Shown here: positions 63,431-64,000 of the stretch, piece by piece
Layout: each line of letters starts with the position of its first letter
How positions within the stretch are numbered: the stretch's first letter is position 1
DNA from: CAZIGM01 sp964538675
Lineage (GTDB): Bacteria; Bacillota; Bacilli; Tepidibacillales; Tepidibacillaceae
DNA: 64,000 bases
Direction of reading: 5' to 3'
Assembly: GCA_964538675.1 (NCBI GenBank)
Contig: CAZIGM010000002.1
Coordinates: forward strand, 16,086-80,085
Position numbers and translations under genes: made by a program
Notes under the pieces: generated by a model
Seen by the model: only the letters and a program-made list of their open reading frames with translations
What the model was told of the DNA's origin: nothing
Database searches by the model: none

Positions 63431-64000
63431 CAATTGGATATAATACATTAATTCTTTCCAAAGCTCCTCTTTACCTACACCTGTTTCAGCAGAAAAAACT
63501 ACTATTTTATCCAGTGGATCTAATTCTAATGTTTGTTTTGTAATTTTCTTGTGTTTCTCCCACTTTCCCTTTGGAATCTTATCTGCTTTTGTACCTATCA
63601 CGATTACTGGCAGTCTATAATGCTTTAACCAATCATACATAGCTATATCATCTTTTGTTGGCGGATGGCGGAGATCAGTAATCATGATTACAACTTTTAA
63701 TTGTTTTCTTATTAATAAATATTCTTCTATGAATTTTGCCCATTGAGCTCTTTGAGTCTTTGATACTTTTGCATATCCGTATCCTGGTAAATCAACAAAG
63801 TAAAAGGTTTCATTTATCAAATAAAAGTTTAATGTTTGTGTTTTACCAGGACTAGAACTTGTTCTAGCAAGTGATTTTCTTTGAATCATTTTATTAATTA
63901 AAGATGATTTCCCAACATTAGAGCGCCCTACCAGAGCAATCTCAGGTAGAGCATCAATTGGATATTGTTCAGGTTTAACCGCACTTATAACTATCTCTGC
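63371..64000 (-). CDS. engB: Ribosome-biogenesis GTPase EngB/YsxC (partial, 5' end off window)
   Basis: The frame is open to the window edge, so the N-terminus is missing; an internal ATG at 63889 is not the start. The visible part has G1 [11 protein letters not shown]2 [10 protein letters not shown]3 [11 protein letters not shown]4 IGTKADK and G5 FSAETGVG. EngB assists late assembly of the 50S subunit. The last ~18 residues ([16 protein letters not shown]) are encoded by a family B repeat, so the C-terminus appears to have been extended or replaced by the repeat. Confidence 0.95.
   Translation of the reverse strand, partial: AEIVISAVKPEQYPIDALPEIALVGRSNVGKSSLINKMIQRKSLARTSSSPGKTQTLNFYLINETFYFVDLPGYGYAKVSKTQRAQWAKFIEEYLLIRKQLKVVIMITDLRHPPTKDDIAMYDWLKHYRLPVIVIGTKADKIPKGKWEKHKKITKQTLELDPLDKIVVFSAETGVGKEELWKELMYYIQLKEVSTEDLGSNAEIGYFNT

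Overview
The window is an AT-rich chromosomal segment from a low-G+C, Gram-positive, probably anaerobic and fermentative bacterium (Firmicutes, Clostridia or a close relative). This rests on strong AGGAGG-type ribosome binding sites, frequent TTG/GTG starts, a tyrosine T-box leader, a Firmicutes-style S4 leader on rpsD, and the gene order aroF-ccpA-motP-motS next to rpsD/tyrS, which is the Bacillus subtilis arrangement. MotPS-type (Na+) stators and a probable molybdenum/tungsten-cofactor riboswitch fit a sodium-using, metalloenzyme-dependent anaerobe. I cannot name the species.

Layout. 1-5 kb: a stalk-domain secreted protein (cut by the window edge), a duplicated P-loop ATPase, glucose-6-phosphate isomerase, a ROK glucokinase and an orphan cytochrome b. 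5.4-7.7 kb: a small phosphorelay nest with one intact single-domain response regulator, one internally deleted regulator remnant, and three very short proteins that consist of little more than a histidine-kinase dimerisation/phosphoacceptor domain. Two related structured leaders with terminators precede the regulator copies. 7.7-17.4 kb: an accessory island with an IS1182-like transposase remnant, IS21-like terminal repeats without a transposase, then a five-gene minus-strand operon encoding a NurA-like nuclease, a HerA-like ATPase, a GHKL/Hsp90-like ATPase, a B12-binding radical SAM enzyme and a Shedu-like (DUF4263) PD-(D/E)XK nuclease. This is the best candidate for an undescribed, probably anti-phage, system. 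A broken copy of the C-terminus of a nearby membrane-protein gene lies just beyond it.

17.6-25.3 kb: an ArsA/GET3-type ATPase with a MarR regulator, a MoxR-DUF58-DUF4129-like membrane operon, a coiled-coil repeat protein and small membrane proteins. 25.4-28.6 kb: a FecBCD-type metal ABC transporter behind a probable Moco riboswitch and terminator, hence probably for molybdate or tungstate. 28.8-33.7 kb: a DsrE-like protein, an M29 aminopeptidase, a GAF-GGDEF diguanylate cyclase, a histidine phosphatase and a membrane-anchored unknown. 33.9-45 kb: rpsD with its leader, tyrS with a T-box, a class A penicillin-binding protein, MTA/SAH nucleosidase, motS, motP, ccpA and a chorismate mutase-DAHP synthase fusion. 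45-58 kb: an FtsA-like ATPase, a small LpdD-like protein, a Fur-family regulator, a heterodimeric ABC exporter, a ferritin-like protein, CspA, an SPFH protein, a COG2509 flavoprotein and prolyl-tRNA synthetase. 58.7-62.2 kb: nadB-nadC-nadA behind a perfect palindrome that is probably a NiaR operator. The window ends with an EamA transporter and a partial engB/ysxC.

Two families of dispersed intergenic repeats run through the window. One carries the core AAAGCCGAACTTTATTCAGA and short palindromes, and the other carries the core GGTACTCACTT. Several copies touch genes: one lies between the two exporter genes and supplies part of the first gene's stop codon, and one forms the last codons of engB.
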